Below, one piece after another: positions 40,024 through 48,877 of a DNA stretch of 64,000 bases; positions within the stretch are counted from its first letter, which is position 1; the number at the start of each line of letters is the position of its first letter. The notes beneath the pieces were generated by a model. The model did not search any database and was not told the DNA's origin. It saw nothing but the letters and a program-made list of their open reading frames with translations. The translations under genes and the position numbers were made by a program. The stretch comes from VAXT01 sp963794605 (GTDB lineage Bacteria > Actinomycetota > Thermoleophilia > Gaiellales > Gaiellaceae): assembly GCA_963794605.1 (NCBI GenBank), contig CAWCEN010000006.1:62001-126000 (forward strand). The letters run 5' to 3'.

Positions 40024-42681
40024 CTAGTTGGTCGAGGGCTCCTTCTGCTCGGAGAGCTTCTGGACGAAGAAGCCGGCGACGAGGAGCAGCGCGCCGACGG
40101 CCAGGAACGACATCGCCCGCGTGATCGAGCTCAGGAACGCGAGGTCGTAGAGGAAGAGCTTCGCGAGCGCGAGCCCGAACAGGCCGAAGCCCACGACCCG
40201 CAGCCAGTTGAGCCCGTGCTTGAGCCCGACGTAGAGGACGGTGAGACCGAGCAGGCCCCAGAAGGCGCTGACCACGGAGTGCCCGCGCTGGAAGTTCGTC
40301 GTCACGCTGGCGCCGCCGATCGCCTCGGCGACTCCGAGGATGGTGAGCGAGATCGCATAGGTGCAGAGGACGGCGACGGTCGCCTCGGCCAGGCGCCGCG
40401 CGAGGGAGCGCCGCGAGTCCAAAGCGCGTGCGAGCTCGGCATACGCACCCGGCTCGTCGGAATCCGGATCGGCGGTGCCGAGGAGCCACGCGAAGATCGC
40501 GGCCGCGCCGATCACGAGCAGGAGCGCCGGGACGCCCGCCTCCGGATGACGGTTCGCGCCGAACAGGTCGCCCAGCGGCGCCTCGTAGAGAAGCGCTCGG
40601 CCGAGGGCGAGCACGAGGAACGCGAGCGATGCGAGCTCGAAGCGCTTCTCGCCGGTCACACGGGCGAGCACGACGAGGGTGGCCGCCGCTGTTGACCAGG
40701 CGAGAACGAGCCAGGTCCCGTCGAGCAGCGCCCAGGACGCGGCGCCCGCGACGGCCAGGGCGGGAGCCCAGAGGAACGTGCTCAGGTCACGGTCACGTCC
40801 GAGAACCACGGCCGCGACGAGGCCGTAGAACGCGGCGAGTGCGAGGAGGGCCAGGCTCTCCGCCTGTGCTCCGCCGACGAGGTCGTAGAGGCCCGCGACG
40901 CCGAATCCGATGCTGACCACCGCGAGCGCGCCTGATGCCAGGAGGCTGAAGTCGTCCTGGACGGCGAGCCGGTCGGTCAGCGCCCCGATGAGCAAGCAGG
41001 CGGCGCCGACGAGAAACGCATAGCCGCGCGGATCGCCGGACAGCTCGGACCCGTCGTAGTAGAAGGTCTGGAGCGCGACCGCTCCGAGCCAGACGAGCCC
41101 GCCGATGCGCAGCTCCGAGCTGTGGCGGACATGCCCGACCAGTAGGACTCCGAGAGCAGCGAGGCCCCAGAGGCCCGTGACCGCGACATGGCCCCACTGG
41201 AACGCGGCCATGACCGGCCCTGACGAGATCCACTGGGCGATTCCGAGCATGCCGAGCGACGCTGCATAGAGCCCACTGAGCGCGCCGGCCCAGCCGATCA
41301 CCGAACGCCGGACTCCCCGCGCGTACCAGGCGACGACCGCAGCGGCGACCGCGACGGCGACGAAGGCGACCGCGCCCTCGGCCGGGCGAGCGCTCGCGTC
41401 GTACAGGTGCGTCGGCGGAGCGTCCAGAGCGAGCGAGTGGCCCAGCGCGAGCGTGAGGTACGCAATCGACGCGAGCTGGTAGCGCGGCTCGTCGATCCGA
41501 GTCGCGAGCCAGGCGAGCACCGCGGCCTCTGCAGCCCAGGCGACCGCGAGGGTCGGGCCGGAGAGCAGATCCGCGAGCCCGATCGCGGCCAGCGCCAGCC
41601 CGATCGCGCCGCTGAGCGCGCTCAGGTCGCGATGGCGGCGAGCCGGGAAGAGCGCCGCGGCGACACTCCCGTACGCGCCCGCGGCCGCGAGCATCGACCA
41701 GCCTTCGGCACGGTCCTCGAACTGTGCCGTCGCGAGTGCGCCGACCAGCACGCCGCTGAGCATGAGGAGCGAGGCGGTGAGCTTCGAGAGCTTGCGGGAG
41801 CCGAGCCGTTCCTGCCACGCGACTGCGGTCCCGAGGTACAGGAGCCAGGAGAACGTTGTCGCAGAGACGACGTCCCACTCGGTCGGTTCGGCCTGAGCGA
41901 CGAGGATCGCGACCTGCGGGAGGGTGGCCGCGAGCCCGGCGACGAGCAGCTTGGGCCAGCGCTGCCGCACAGCCACGACCGCGGTTGCCGCGAAGACGAG
42001 CGCCGCGAACCCGGTCCCGGCGGCGGTCAGCTCCCCGGCCTCCAGGCCGACCGCCGCAGGAGCGAGCGCGGCGCCGATCAGCCCCAGCCCGGCGATGAGC
42101 TCGGACGACCAGGCGAGCGCGGTCGCGACCCCGACGCCCGCGATTCCGCCGGCGACCAGGATCGCCGCCCAGTCGGGAACGAGGTCGTACAGCACCTTGG
42201 CCGCGAGTAGCGTCATGTACGCACCGCCGATTCCGGTTCCGACGGCGGCGACCGCGGAGTGGTACAGCTCCGCGAAGCGCCGTTTCACGTACAGGCCGGC
42301 GGCGAAGACGAGCGCCGACGCGATCGACCCGAGCGTGACCCGGGCCACCGGGCCGATCCAGCCGCGGTTCACCGCCAGCACGAAGAAGAAGACGATTCCG
42401 AGCAGCGTGACAGCACCGCCGACCCAGGCGAGCGCCTTCGCTCCGAAGAAGATCGTCCAGTCGATCTCACGCGGCGGGCGAGCTGGGCCCCTTGGTGGGG
42501 GCGCAGCCCTCCGAGCAGGAGACGTCGAGCTTGGCCGCCTGGACGGCGGCCGTTGCAGTTCCGCCGCTGGACGCGTCGGATGTGGCTCAACCTGGGTGAG
42601 CGTCCGCAGCTCTGCGAGCTCGTGCTCGAGCGTCTCGAGCCGCCGTCCGAAGTCGTCGAGTCGGTACGTGAGATCCGTCAT
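40024..42681 (-). CDS. DUF2339 polytopic membrane protein
   Basis: An 885-residue protein. The N-terminal coiled coil (YRLDDFGRRLETLEHELAELRTL) is followed by a Pro/Ala-rich linker and then the DUF2339 signature IDWTIFFGAKALAWVGGAVTLLGIVFF. From there about 20 or more closely spaced hydrophobic helices continue to the C-terminus. The function of the family is unknown. The ATG at 42681 has a GGAGGGAG Shine-Dalgarno. It is transcribed opposite to its translation-gene neighbours from a promoter overlapped by TGCTAT half-sites. Confidence 0.88.
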   Translation of the reverse strand: MTDLTYRLDDFGRRLETLEHELAELRTLTQVEPHPTRPAAELQRPPSRRPSSTSPARRAAPPPRGPARPPREIDWTIFFGAKALAWVGGAVTLLGIVFFFVLAVNRGWIGPVARVTLGSIASALVFAAGLYVKRRFAELYHSAVAAVGTGIGGAYMTLLAAKVLYDLVPDWAAILVAGGIAGVGVATALAWSSELIAGLGLIGAALAPAAVGLEAGELTAAGTGFAALVFAATAVVAVRQRWPKLLVAGLAATLPQVAILVAQAEPTEWDVVSATTFSWLLYLGTAVAWQERLGSRKLSKLTASLLMLSGVLVGALATAQFEDRAEGWSMLAAAGAYGSVAAALFPARRHRDLSALSGAIGLALAAIGLADLLSGPTLAVAWAAEAAVLAWLATRIDEPRYQLASIAYLTLALGHSLALDAPPTHLYDASARPAEGAVAFVAVAVAAAVVAWYARGVRRSVIGWAGALSGLYAASLGMLGIAQWISSGPVMAAFQWGHVAVTGLWGLAALGVLLVGHVRHSSELRIGGLVWLGAVALQTFYYDGSELSGDPRGYAFLVGAACLLIGALTDRLAVQDDFSLLASGALAVVSIGFGVAGLYDLVGGAQAESLALLALAAFYGLVAAVVLGRDRDLSTFLWAPALAVAGAASWALLDGTWLVLAWSTAAATLVVLARVTGEKRFELASLAFLVLALGRALLYEAPLGDLFGANRHPEAGVPALLLVIGAAAIFAWLLGTADPDSDEPGAYAELARALDSRRSLARRLAEATVAVLCTYAISLTILGVAEAIGGASVTTNFQRGHSVVSAFWGLLGLTVLYVGLKHGLNWLRVVGFGLFGLALAKLFLYDLAFLSSITRAMSFLAVGALLLVAGFFVQKLSEQKEPSTN

Positions 42682-42718
42682 CGCTCTACTCCCTCCGCTC
42701 TTCTTCGAATCGCATCTC

Positions 42719-42751
42719 TGCTATTGATAGCAAAAATGCTATTGAAGTCAA
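42719..42751 (-). promoter_or_regulatory. Sigma-70-like promoter of the DUF2339 gene with overlapping TGCTAT operator
   Basis: On the minus strand TTGACT (42746-42751), a 16-bp spacer and TATCAA (42724-42729) form a good promoter. Three half-sites, TGCTAT (42719-42724), ATAGCA (42727-42732) and TGCTAT (42737-42742), alternate in orientation across the -10 and spacer. This is a likely repressor site; the repressor is not identified. Confidence 0.6.
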
Positions 42752-42773
42752 GAGGAGCTTAGAAGGACAGCGC

Positions 42774-42779
42774 TAACCT
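42774..42779 (+). promoter_or_regulatory. Leaderless -10 element (TAACCT) of prfA
   Basis: TAACCT ends 7 nt before the prfA ATG at 42787; an AGGAG further upstream (42752-42756) is too far away to serve as its ribosome site. Confidence 0.42.
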
Positions 42780-42786
42780 TGATTCC

Positions 42787-43824
42787 ATGGCCATTCAGGA
42801 GCTCGTAGACGAGGTCGAGCGGTCCTACGGGGAAACGCAGGAGCGCATGTCCGACCCTGCCGTCTACAACGACCACCGCGAAGCGGCGGAGGTCGGGCGG
42901 CGCCTGAAGGAGCTCGAAGCCGCGCACAAGCTGGCCCAGGAATGGCGCGAGGTCAGCGAAGACCTCGACGCGGCTCGCGGCGACGGCGACCTGCGCGAGC
43001 TCATCCCGGAGCTCGAGGAGCGGATGACCGCGCTCGAGGAGGAGCTGAGGATCGCCCTCGTGGAGTCGGATCCGGCCGACGCGAAGGACGTCCTCGTCGA
43101 GGTCCGTCAGGCTGCGGGCGGTGACGAGGCGGCCCTCTGGGCGGGCGAGGTCTACCGGATGCTGGCCCGGTACGCAGAGCGACGCGGCTACAGGTCGGAA
43201 GTCCTCTCGTCGAGCCCGAATGACGGCGGCGGTTTCAAGGAGGTCACGTTCGGGGTCAAGGGCGACGGCGCCTATTCGGTCTTCAAGTGGGAGGGCGGGA
43301 CGCATCGCGTGCAGCGCGTGCCCCAGACCGAGTCACAAGGCCGTATCCATACGTCGACCGCCACGGTCGCGGTCATGCCCGAGGCCGAAGAGGTCGAGGT
43401 CGAGATCGATCCGAACGACCTGAAGATCGACGTCTACCGCTCGACCGGGCCCGGAGGCCAGAGTGTGAACACGACGGATTCGGCCGTCCGTATCACGCAT
43501 GTCCCGACCGGCCTCGTCGTCGCGATGCAGGACGAGAAGTCGCAGCTCCAGAACAAGGCGAAGGCGATGCGCGTCCTCCGTGCGCGGCTGTACGAGGAGG
43601 AGCGAAAGAAGCAGCGCGCCGAACAGGACGCCACCCGGCGGTCGCAGATCGGCACCGGTGAGCGCGCCGAGAAGATCCGCACGTACAACTTCGCCGAGAA
43701 CCGCGTCACCGACCACCGGATCAAGATGACGCAGCATCGGCTCGACCAGATCCTCGACGGCGACCTCTTCGAGTTCACCGAGGCGCTGATCTCCGAGGAC
43801 CAGCGTCGCGCGCTGGAAGAGTGA
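42787..43824 (+). CDS. prfA: Peptide chain release factor 1
   Basis: A 345-residue class I release factor. The stop-codon recognition tripeptide is Pro179-Gln180-Thr181 (P-x-T, RF1 type) in RVPQTESQGRIHTS, and the peptidyl-tRNA hydrolysis motif GGQ is at 223-225 (STGPGGQSVN). It recognises UAA and UAG. The next gene, prmC, methylates the GGQ glutamine and overlaps the stop by 4 nt. Confidence 0.97.
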   Translation: MAIQELVDEVERSYGETQERMSDPAVYNDHREAAEVGRRLKELEAAHKLAQEWREVSEDLDAARGDGDLRELIPELEERMTALEEELRIALVESDPADAKDVLVEVRQAAGGDEAALWAGEVYRMLARYAERRGYRSEVLSSSPNDGGGFKEVTFGVKGDGAYSVFKWEGGTHRVQRVPQTESQGRIHTSTATVAVMPEAEEVEVEIDPNDLKIDVYRSTGPGGQSVNTTDSAVRITHVPTGLVVAMQDEKSQLQNKAKAMRVLRARLYEEERKKQRAEQDATRRSQIGTGERAEKIRTYNFAENRVTDHRIKMTQHRLDQILDGDLFEFTEALISEDQRRALEE

Positions 43825-44645
43825 CCGTTCGCGACCTCCTGGTCGCCGGGACCGAGGAGCTCGACCGTGCGGGAGTGCCGTCTCCGCGCGTCGACGCCGA
43901 GTGGCTGCTCGCTCACGCGCTCGGCGTTTCGCGGACTGATCTGTACGCAGATGGCGACGAGGCGCCGGCCGGTCGCGAGCGCGTTTTCCGCGAGCTCGTC
44001 GCGCGGCGGGCGACGCGCGAGCCGCTTGCCTACGTGCTCGGCGAGTGGGGGTTCCGGAGGCTGACTCTGCGCGTCGATCCCCGCGTTCTGATCCCGAGGC
44101 CCGAGACGGAGGTGCTGGTCGAGCGCTGCCTCGAGTTGGTCGCGGATCTGGCCGAGCCGCGCGTGCTCGACGTCGGCGTGGGCTCCGGGGCGATCGCGCT
44201 GGCGATCGTGGACGAGCATCCCGGGGCCCGGGTCGTCGCGACGGACAGCTCGTCCGACGCGCTGGCCGTAGCCGCCGAGAACGTCGCCGGGACAGGCCTG
44301 GCCGTCGAGCTGGTCGAGGGTGAGCTGTTCGCGGGTCTCGACGGCCCGTTCGACCTTGTCGTCTCGAACCCGCCCTACGTGGCGCCGGACGAGCTCGATG
44401 CGTTGCCACCAGAGGTCGGCAAGCACGAGCCGCGCGCGGCCCTCATCGAGTCCGGGGCGACAGAGGCGATCGCCGAGGGCGCTCTGTGCCGCCTCACTTC
44501 CGGCGGCTCGCTGGCGCTCGAGGCCGCCGACGGCAAGGCGGGCGCCGTAGCTGATCTCCTCCGTCGACTGGGCTACGAGCAGGTCGCAATCGGGAAAGAT
44601 CTCGCGAGACGTGAGCGAGTGGTCGACGGAAGAGCGCCTCGTTGA
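43821..44645 (+). CDS. prmC: Release factor glutamine methyltransferase
   Basis: A 274-residue PrmC/HemK. The N-terminal helical domain (about 1-75) is followed by PRPETEVLVERCLE, glycine loop VLDVGVGSGAIAL, and the NPPY amide-binding motif (VVSNPPYVAPDELD). It methylates the GGQ glutamine of release factors using SAM. The GTG start overlaps prfA and the 3' end overlaps tsaC by 35 nt. Confidence 0.96.
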   Translation: MTVRDLLVAGTEELDRAGVPSPRVDAEWLLAHALGVSRTDLYADGDEAPAGRERVFRELVARRATREPLAYVLGEWGFRRLTLRVDPRVLIPRPETEVLVERCLELVADLAEPRVLDVGVGSGAIALAIVDEHPGARVVATDSSSDALAVAAENVAGTGLAVELVEGELFAGLDGPFDLVVSNPPYVAPDELDALPPEVGKHEPRAALIESGATEAIAEGALCRLTSGGSLALEAADGKAGAVADLLRRLGYEQVAIGKDLARRERVVDGRAPR

Positions 44646-45207
44646 GGAGGCCGTCGAGGCAATCGGCGAGGGCCGGCCGGTCGTCCTGCCGACGGACACG
44701 GTCTACGGCCTCTGCACGACGCCGCTCGCGCCCGAATCGCTCTCACGGCTGAAAGGCCGCGGATCGGATCAGCCGATCGCGCTCCTCGCCTCCGAGGTCG
44801 ACATCCTGCTCGAGCTCGTCCCGGAACTACCCGAGGCGATCGTGCGCAGCTTGCTGCCGGGGCGGCTGACGCTGATCTTCCCTAACCCGGAGGGACGCTT
44901 CCCGCTGCTATCGCCTCAGGACACCATCGGCGTGCGCGTCCCGGTGCTTCGCGGCGCAGCGCGGCGGGTCGTCACGCGAGCGGGCGCGGTCGGCGCAACG
45001 AGCGCGAACCTGCACGGCGGACCGGATCCGCGCTCGGTCGAAGAAATCCCGAAGGAGATCGCGGAAGCAGCGGTCGTCGTCGATGGTGGCCGACTGCCCG
45101 GGATCCCGTCCACGGTCGTCGACCTCACCGGCCCCGAGCCGAAGATCGTCCGCGAAGGCGCGGTCCCGGCGGCCGCCGTGCTCGAGCGCATCGAACAGCA
45201 GGGCTGA
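44611..45207 (+). CDS. tsaC: Threonylcarbamoyl-AMP synthase (TsaC/Sua5/YrdC family)
   Basis: A 198-residue YrdC-fold protein. PTDTVYGLCTTP and RLKGRGSDQPIALL form the ATP/threonine pocket, and GVRVPVLRGAARRV and TSANLHGGPDP are conserved. It makes threonylcarbamoyl-AMP for the t6A37 modification of tRNA. It lacks the C-terminal Sua5 domain. The GTG start lies within prmC. Confidence 0.93.
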   Translation: MSEWSTEERLVEEAVEAIGEGRPVVLPTDTVYGLCTTPLAPESLSRLKGRGSDQPIALLASEVDILLELVPELPEAIVRSLLPGRLTLIFPNPEGRFPLLSPQDTIGVRVPVLRGAARRVVTRAGAVGATSANLHGGPDPRSVEEIPKEIAEAAVVVDGGRLPGIPSTVVDLTGPEPKIVREGAVPAAAVLERIEQQG

Positions 45208-45215
45208 GGCGTACC

Positions 45216-46523
45216 ATGCCGGGCATGGCTGTCGCGCACGAGACGCTCCAGCACCTGCGAACCGCGGGCCTCGCGGAGATCGACCCCGAGATCGCTGAGC
45301 TCCTCGGCAAGGAGCTCGAGCGCGAGCGCAACCAGATCGAGCTCATCGCGTCCGAGAACTTCACGTGGCCGAGCATCTTCGAGGCGGTCGGCAGCGTGCC
45401 GACGAACAAATACGCGGAGGGCTACCCGGGCAAGCGCTACTACGGCGGCTGCGAGGTCGTCGACGAGATCGAGCAGACGGCGATCGACCGCGCGAAGTCG
45501 CTCTTCGGAGCCGAGCACGCGAACGTGCAGCCGCACGCGGGCGCGCAGACCAACATGGCCGTCTACATGGCCGCGCTCCAGCCCGGCGACACGATCCTCT
45601 CGCTCGAGCTCTCGCACGGCGGCCACCTGACGCACGGCCTCAAGGTCAACTTCTCGGGGCGCCTGTACGCGATCGCCCACTACGGCGTGAGCCGCAAGAC
45701 GAACATGGTCGACTACGACGACGTGCTCGAGCTCGCGAAAGAGCACAAGCCGAAGCTGATCGTCTGCGGCGGCTCGGCGTATCCCCGCACGGTCGAGACG
45801 GACAAGTTCCGCGAGATCGCCGACGAGGTCGACGCCCTGCTCCTCTGCGACATGGCGCACTTCGCAGGGCTCGTCGCGGCCGGGCTCCACCCGAACCCCG
45901 TCGAGCATTGCGACTTCGTGACCTCGACGACGCACAAGACGCTGGCCGGCCCACGCGCAGGCTTCATCCTCTGCCGCGAGGAGCAGGCGCAGGCCGTCGA
46001 TCGCGCCGTCTTCCCGGGCATGCAGGGCGGTCCGCTCATGCACACGATCGCGGCCAAGGCGGCCTGCTTCAAGATCGCCGCGACCGAGGCATTCCGGGAC
46101 TACCAGCGCCAGGTGCGAGCGAATGCCGACACGCTCGCCGCGACGCTCGAGGACAAGGGTCTCGACGTGCTCACCGGCGGGACGGACACGCACCTGCTGC
46201 AGCTCGACCTGCGCGGAACCGAGTGGACGGGCAAGGCCGCGGAGGAGCGGCTCGACGAGGTCAAGCTGACCGTGAATCGGAACACCGTCCCGTTCGACGA
46301 GCAGCCGCCGACGATCGCCTCGGGCGTCCGCATCGGCACACCGGCGGCGACGATGCGCGGCTTCGACGAAGGCGATTTCCGCGAGGTCGGCGAGATCATC
46401 GGAGACGCTCTCGGATCCGAGCCCGACCTCGGCGCGCTCGCTGCCCGCAGCGAGGCACTGTGCGCCAAGCGTCCGCTCTACCCGGGCTTCCGCGGCTACA
46501 CGACATACAGCGTTGGCGGTTGA
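45216..46523 (+). CDS. glyA: Serine hydroxymethyltransferase
   Basis: A 435-residue PLP enzyme. ELIASENFTWPSIFEAVGS at the N-terminus, the KYAEGYPGKRYYGGCE substrate loop and the PLP-binding Lys in TSTTHKTLAGPR are diagnostic. It interconverts serine and glycine with tetrahydrofolate. ATG 45216 is used; ATG 45225 is also possible. It belongs to the prfA-prmC-tsaC run, with 8 nt between genes, and is followed by a 72-bp repeat. Confidence 0.97.
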   Translation: MPGMAVAHETLQHLRTAGLAEIDPEIAELLGKELERERNQIELIASENFTWPSIFEAVGSVPTNKYAEGYPGKRYYGGCEVVDEIEQTAIDRAKSLFGAEHANVQPHAGAQTNMAVYMAALQPGDTILSLELSHGGHLTHGLKVNFSGRLYAIAHYGVSRKTNMVDYDDVLELAKEHKPKLIVCGGSAYPRTVETDKFREIADEVDALLLCDMAHFAGLVAAGLHPNPVEHCDFVTSTTHKTLAGPRAGFILCREEQAQAVDRAVFPGMQGGPLMHTIAAKAACFKIAATEAFRDYQRQVRANADTLAATLEDKGLDVLTGGTDTHLLQLDLRGTEWTGKAAEERLDEVKLTVNRNTVPFDEQPPTIASGVRIGTPAATMRGFDEGDFREVGEIIGDALGSEPDLGALAARSEALCAKRPLYPGFRGYTTYSVGG

Positions 46524-46532
46524 TTCGATCGT

Positions 46533-46604
46533 GTCGACCGGTCAGTTCCGACGGAAGCACGGGCAAAGCCCGTGCATCCTGAGGTCGGCACCGCGAGCGG
46601 TGCC
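46533..46604 (+). repeat. 72-bp double-hairpin repeat, copy 2
   Basis: Same orientation and position type as copy 1 (27730-27801): after a stop codon and just upstream of a start. Here both hairpins are perfect, GCACGGGC-AAA-GCCCGTGC (46557-46575) and GGCACCGC-GA-GCGGTGCC (46587-46604). Perfect stems here against one mismatch each in copy 1 suggest copy 2 is closer to the ancestral form. Confidence 0.75.
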
Positions 46605-46613
46605 TACGGTCGC

Positions 46614-47243
46614 GTGAGCCAGGTCGTCCACGTCGACCATCCGCTCGTCCGGCACAAGCTTTCGTACCTTCGGGACAGGCGCACCTCGACCGGCGACTTC
46701 CGGCGGCTCGTCAAGGAGCTGACCTCGCTCCTGACCTATGAGGCGACGAAGGACCTGCCGACCGAGGCGGTGCGGGTCGAGACGCCGCTCGAGTGGACCG
46801 AGGTGCACCGCGTCTCCGGCAAGAAGCTCGCGGTGTGCCCGGTCCTCCGCGCGGGCGTCGGGATGCTCGACGGCTTCCTCGAGCTCGTCTCCGGAGCCCG
46901 GGTTGGCTTCGTCGGGCTCTTCCGCGACGAAGAGACGCTCGAGCCCGTCGAGTACTACGTCAAGCTGCCGAGCGACCTCGGGGTGCGAGACGCGATCGTG
47001 CTCGACCCGATGCTCGCGACCGGCAACTCCCTGGCAGCGGCGATCACTGCGATCAAGAACGGCGGAGCGCGCTCGGTCAGCGTGATCTGCCTGGTCTCGG
47101 CGCCCCAGGGAATCGAGCGCGTGCACTCGGAGCACCCCGACGTCGTCATCTACACCGCGGCGATCGACCGCGAGTTGAACGACCGCGGCTACATCGTCCC
47201 CGGCCTCGGGGACGCAGGCGACCGCCTCTACGGGACGAAGTAG
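46614..47243 (+). CDS. upp: Uracil phosphoribosyltransferase
   Basis: A 209-residue UPRTase from GTG 46614 (SQVVHVDHPLVRHKLSYLR), exactly the family's usual length. The PRPP-binding motif is VLDPMLATGNSLAAA, and the uracil site is the C-terminal GYIVPGLGDAGDRLYGT. It salvages uracil to UMP. An in-frame GTG at 46572 lies in the upstream repeat and would add 14 unrelated residues, so it is rejected. Confidence 0.96.
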   Translation: MSQVVHVDHPLVRHKLSYLRDRRTSTGDFRRLVKELTSLLTYEATKDLPTEAVRVETPLEWTEVHRVSGKKLAVCPVLRAGVGMLDGFLELVSGARVGFVGLFRDEETLEPVEYYVKLPSDLGVRDAIVLDPMLATGNSLAAAITAIKNGGARSVSVICLVSAPQGIERVHSEHPDVVIYTAAIDRELNDRGYIVPGLGDAGDRLYGTK

Positions 47244-47258
47244 TCTCTCCGCGGCTCT

Positions 47259-48383
47259 ATGTGGCAAACGCTGCGTAACAACCCCGAGGTCCTGTGGGGC
47301 TTCCTGCTCGCGCTCGTCGTCGTCCTCGTCCTGACGCCGGCGGTCGGGCGGTTCGCGCGCATTCTCGGGGTGGTGGACGAGCCGGGGGAGACGCGGCGCA
47401 TCCATCTCCGCCCGGTCCCGCGACTCGGTGGGATCGCGCTCCTGCTCGGGATCTTCATACCGGCGCTCGCGTTCCTCACCCTGGATGGCGTCTACCGCGG
47501 GATCCTGCTCGGCGCTGCGGTCGCGACCTTCGTGGGCGTGGTCGACGACTTCCGCGGACTGCCGTGGTGGGGCAAGCTCGGCGGGCAGGTCTCGGCGGCG
47601 GCGATCGCGGTCGGGTTCGGCGTCCACGTCGAGCGCTTCACGTTCCCGATCGTCGGCATCCAGACACTGCCGGACTGGGTGAGCATCCCGGCCTCGATCC
47701 TCTGGATCGTCGCGATCATGAACATGGTCAACTTCCTGGACGGGATGGACGGGCTCGCAGCCGGCATCTGTGCGATCGCCGGCTCGACGTTCGCGATCAT
47801 CGCGCTCTCGCTCGGGAAGCCCGACGCCGCGATCCTCTCGGCGATCGTCGCCGGCGCTTGCTTCGGCTTCCTGCGCCACAACTTCTATCCCGCGCGCATC
47901 TTCATGGGCGACTCCGGCGCGATGCTGCTCGGGTTCGTGCTCGCCACGGTCTCGATCCAGGGCCTCTTGAAGACGGCCGCGACCGTCGCCCTGTTCTTTC
48001 CGCTCGTCGTGCTTGCGATCCCGATCGTCGACACCTCGTTTGTGTTCGCGAGGCGACTGAAGTACCGGCAGCCGCTGTACGAGGCCGACCGCACGCATCT
48101 CCATCACAGGTTCGTGAACATCGGCTTCTCGCAGCGGCGGGCCGCGGTCTATATGTACGCCTGGTGCGCGATCCTCGCCGGGGCAGCGCTCGCGACGCGG
48201 TTCATCCCGTTCCGCGCCCACGGTGTCTGGCACTTCTGGCCGACGCTCGCCGTCGCCGCCATCGGGCTCGTCGCCCTGGCAGCGTCGGTCTACATCGTCT
48301 ACCTGCTCGAGATCGTCAAGCTGGCGAACCCGCGGATCCGCCGCCGCGAGCAGCAAGCACAGGCGGAGCGGAAGAGCGCCTGA
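47259..48383 (+). CDS. Undecaprenyl-phosphate sugar-1-phosphate transferase (WecA/TagO family)
   Basis: A 374-residue membrane protein with about 10-11 helices. The catalytic motifs of the MraY/WecA superfamily are visible: VDDFRGLPWWGKL, NMVNFLDGMDGLAAG, FMGDSGAMLLGF and the cytoplasmic HLHHRFVNIGFSQR loop. It transfers a GlcNAc-1-P-like unit to undecaprenyl phosphate, starting a cell-envelope glycan or teichoic-acid-like polymer. The gene is commonly found just upstream of atp operons in actinobacteria. The ankyrin gene follows 4 nt after its stop. Confidence 0.93.
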   Translation: MWQTLRNNPEVLWGFLLALVVVLVLTPAVGRFARILGVVDEPGETRRIHLRPVPRLGGIALLLGIFIPALAFLTLDGVYRGILLGAAVATFVGVVDDFRGLPWWGKLGGQVSAAAIAVGFGVHVERFTFPIVGIQTLPDWVSIPASILWIVAIMNMVNFLDGMDGLAAGICAIAGSTFAIIALSLGKPDAAILSAIVAGACFGFLRHNFYPARIFMGDSGAMLLGFVLATVSIQGLLKTAATVALFFPLVVLAIPIVDTSFVFARRLKYRQPLYEADRTHLHHRFVNIGFSQRRAAVYMYAWCAILAGAALATRFIPFRAHGVWHFWPTLAVAAIGLVALAASVYIVYLLEIVKLANPRIRRREQQAQAERKSA

Positions 48384-48387
48384 AAGG

Positions 48388-48858
48388 ATGTCAGAGCTGC
48401 TGCGAGCGATCTACCAGGGAGACCGGGCGCGGGCCGACGAGCTTCTGGCCGCCGATCCCGAGCTCGACGTCTTCGAGGCTGCGGCTATCGGGCGGACGGA
48501 ACGCCTACGCCAACTGCTCGACGAGGATCCGTCGCTCGCCAACACGTGGGCCGACGACGGGTTCCAGCCGCTCGGGCTTGCGTGCTTCTTCGGCCACGTC
48601 GAGCCGGCGCGACTCCTGGTCGAGCGCGGGGCGGAGGTCAACTCCGCATCGCGGAACGACTTCAAGGTGATGCCGCTGCACAGCGCGGCCGCAACCGGCG
48701 ATCCGGACGTGCGTTGCGAGCTCGCGAAGCTCCTGCTCGAGCACGGCGCCGATCCGAACGCGCACCAGCAGGATGACTTCACGCCCATGATGGCGGCCGA
48801 GCAGCACGAGGACGAGCGACTGCGTGCACTCCTCGTCGAGCACGGCGCCACCGACTGA
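48388..48858 (+). CDS. Ankyrin repeat protein
   Basis: A 156-residue protein made of about four ankyrin repeats, with canonical turns such as FQPLGLACFFGHVEPARLLVERGAEVN and LHSAAATGDPD...LLLEHGADPN. No signal peptide or enzymatic domain is present. It should be a cytosolic protein-binding module; the partner is unknown. It starts 4 nt after the glycosyltransferase stop, so it is probably in the same operon. Confidence 0.9.
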   Translation: MSELLRAIYQGDRARADELLAADPELDVFEAAAIGRTERLRQLLDEDPSLANTWADDGFQPLGLACFFGHVEPARLLVERGAEVNSASRNDFKVMPLHSAAATGDPDVRCELAKLLLEHGADPNAHQQDDFTPMMAAEQHEDERLRALLVEHGATD

Positions 48859-48877
48859 CCCAGGGACCGGCTGTTCG

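Noticed and set aside
46572..46613. GTG 46572 as the upp start
   Set aside because: The added 14 residues come largely from the repeat; GTG 46614 gives the standard 209-residue enzyme beginning with the conserved HPLV region.
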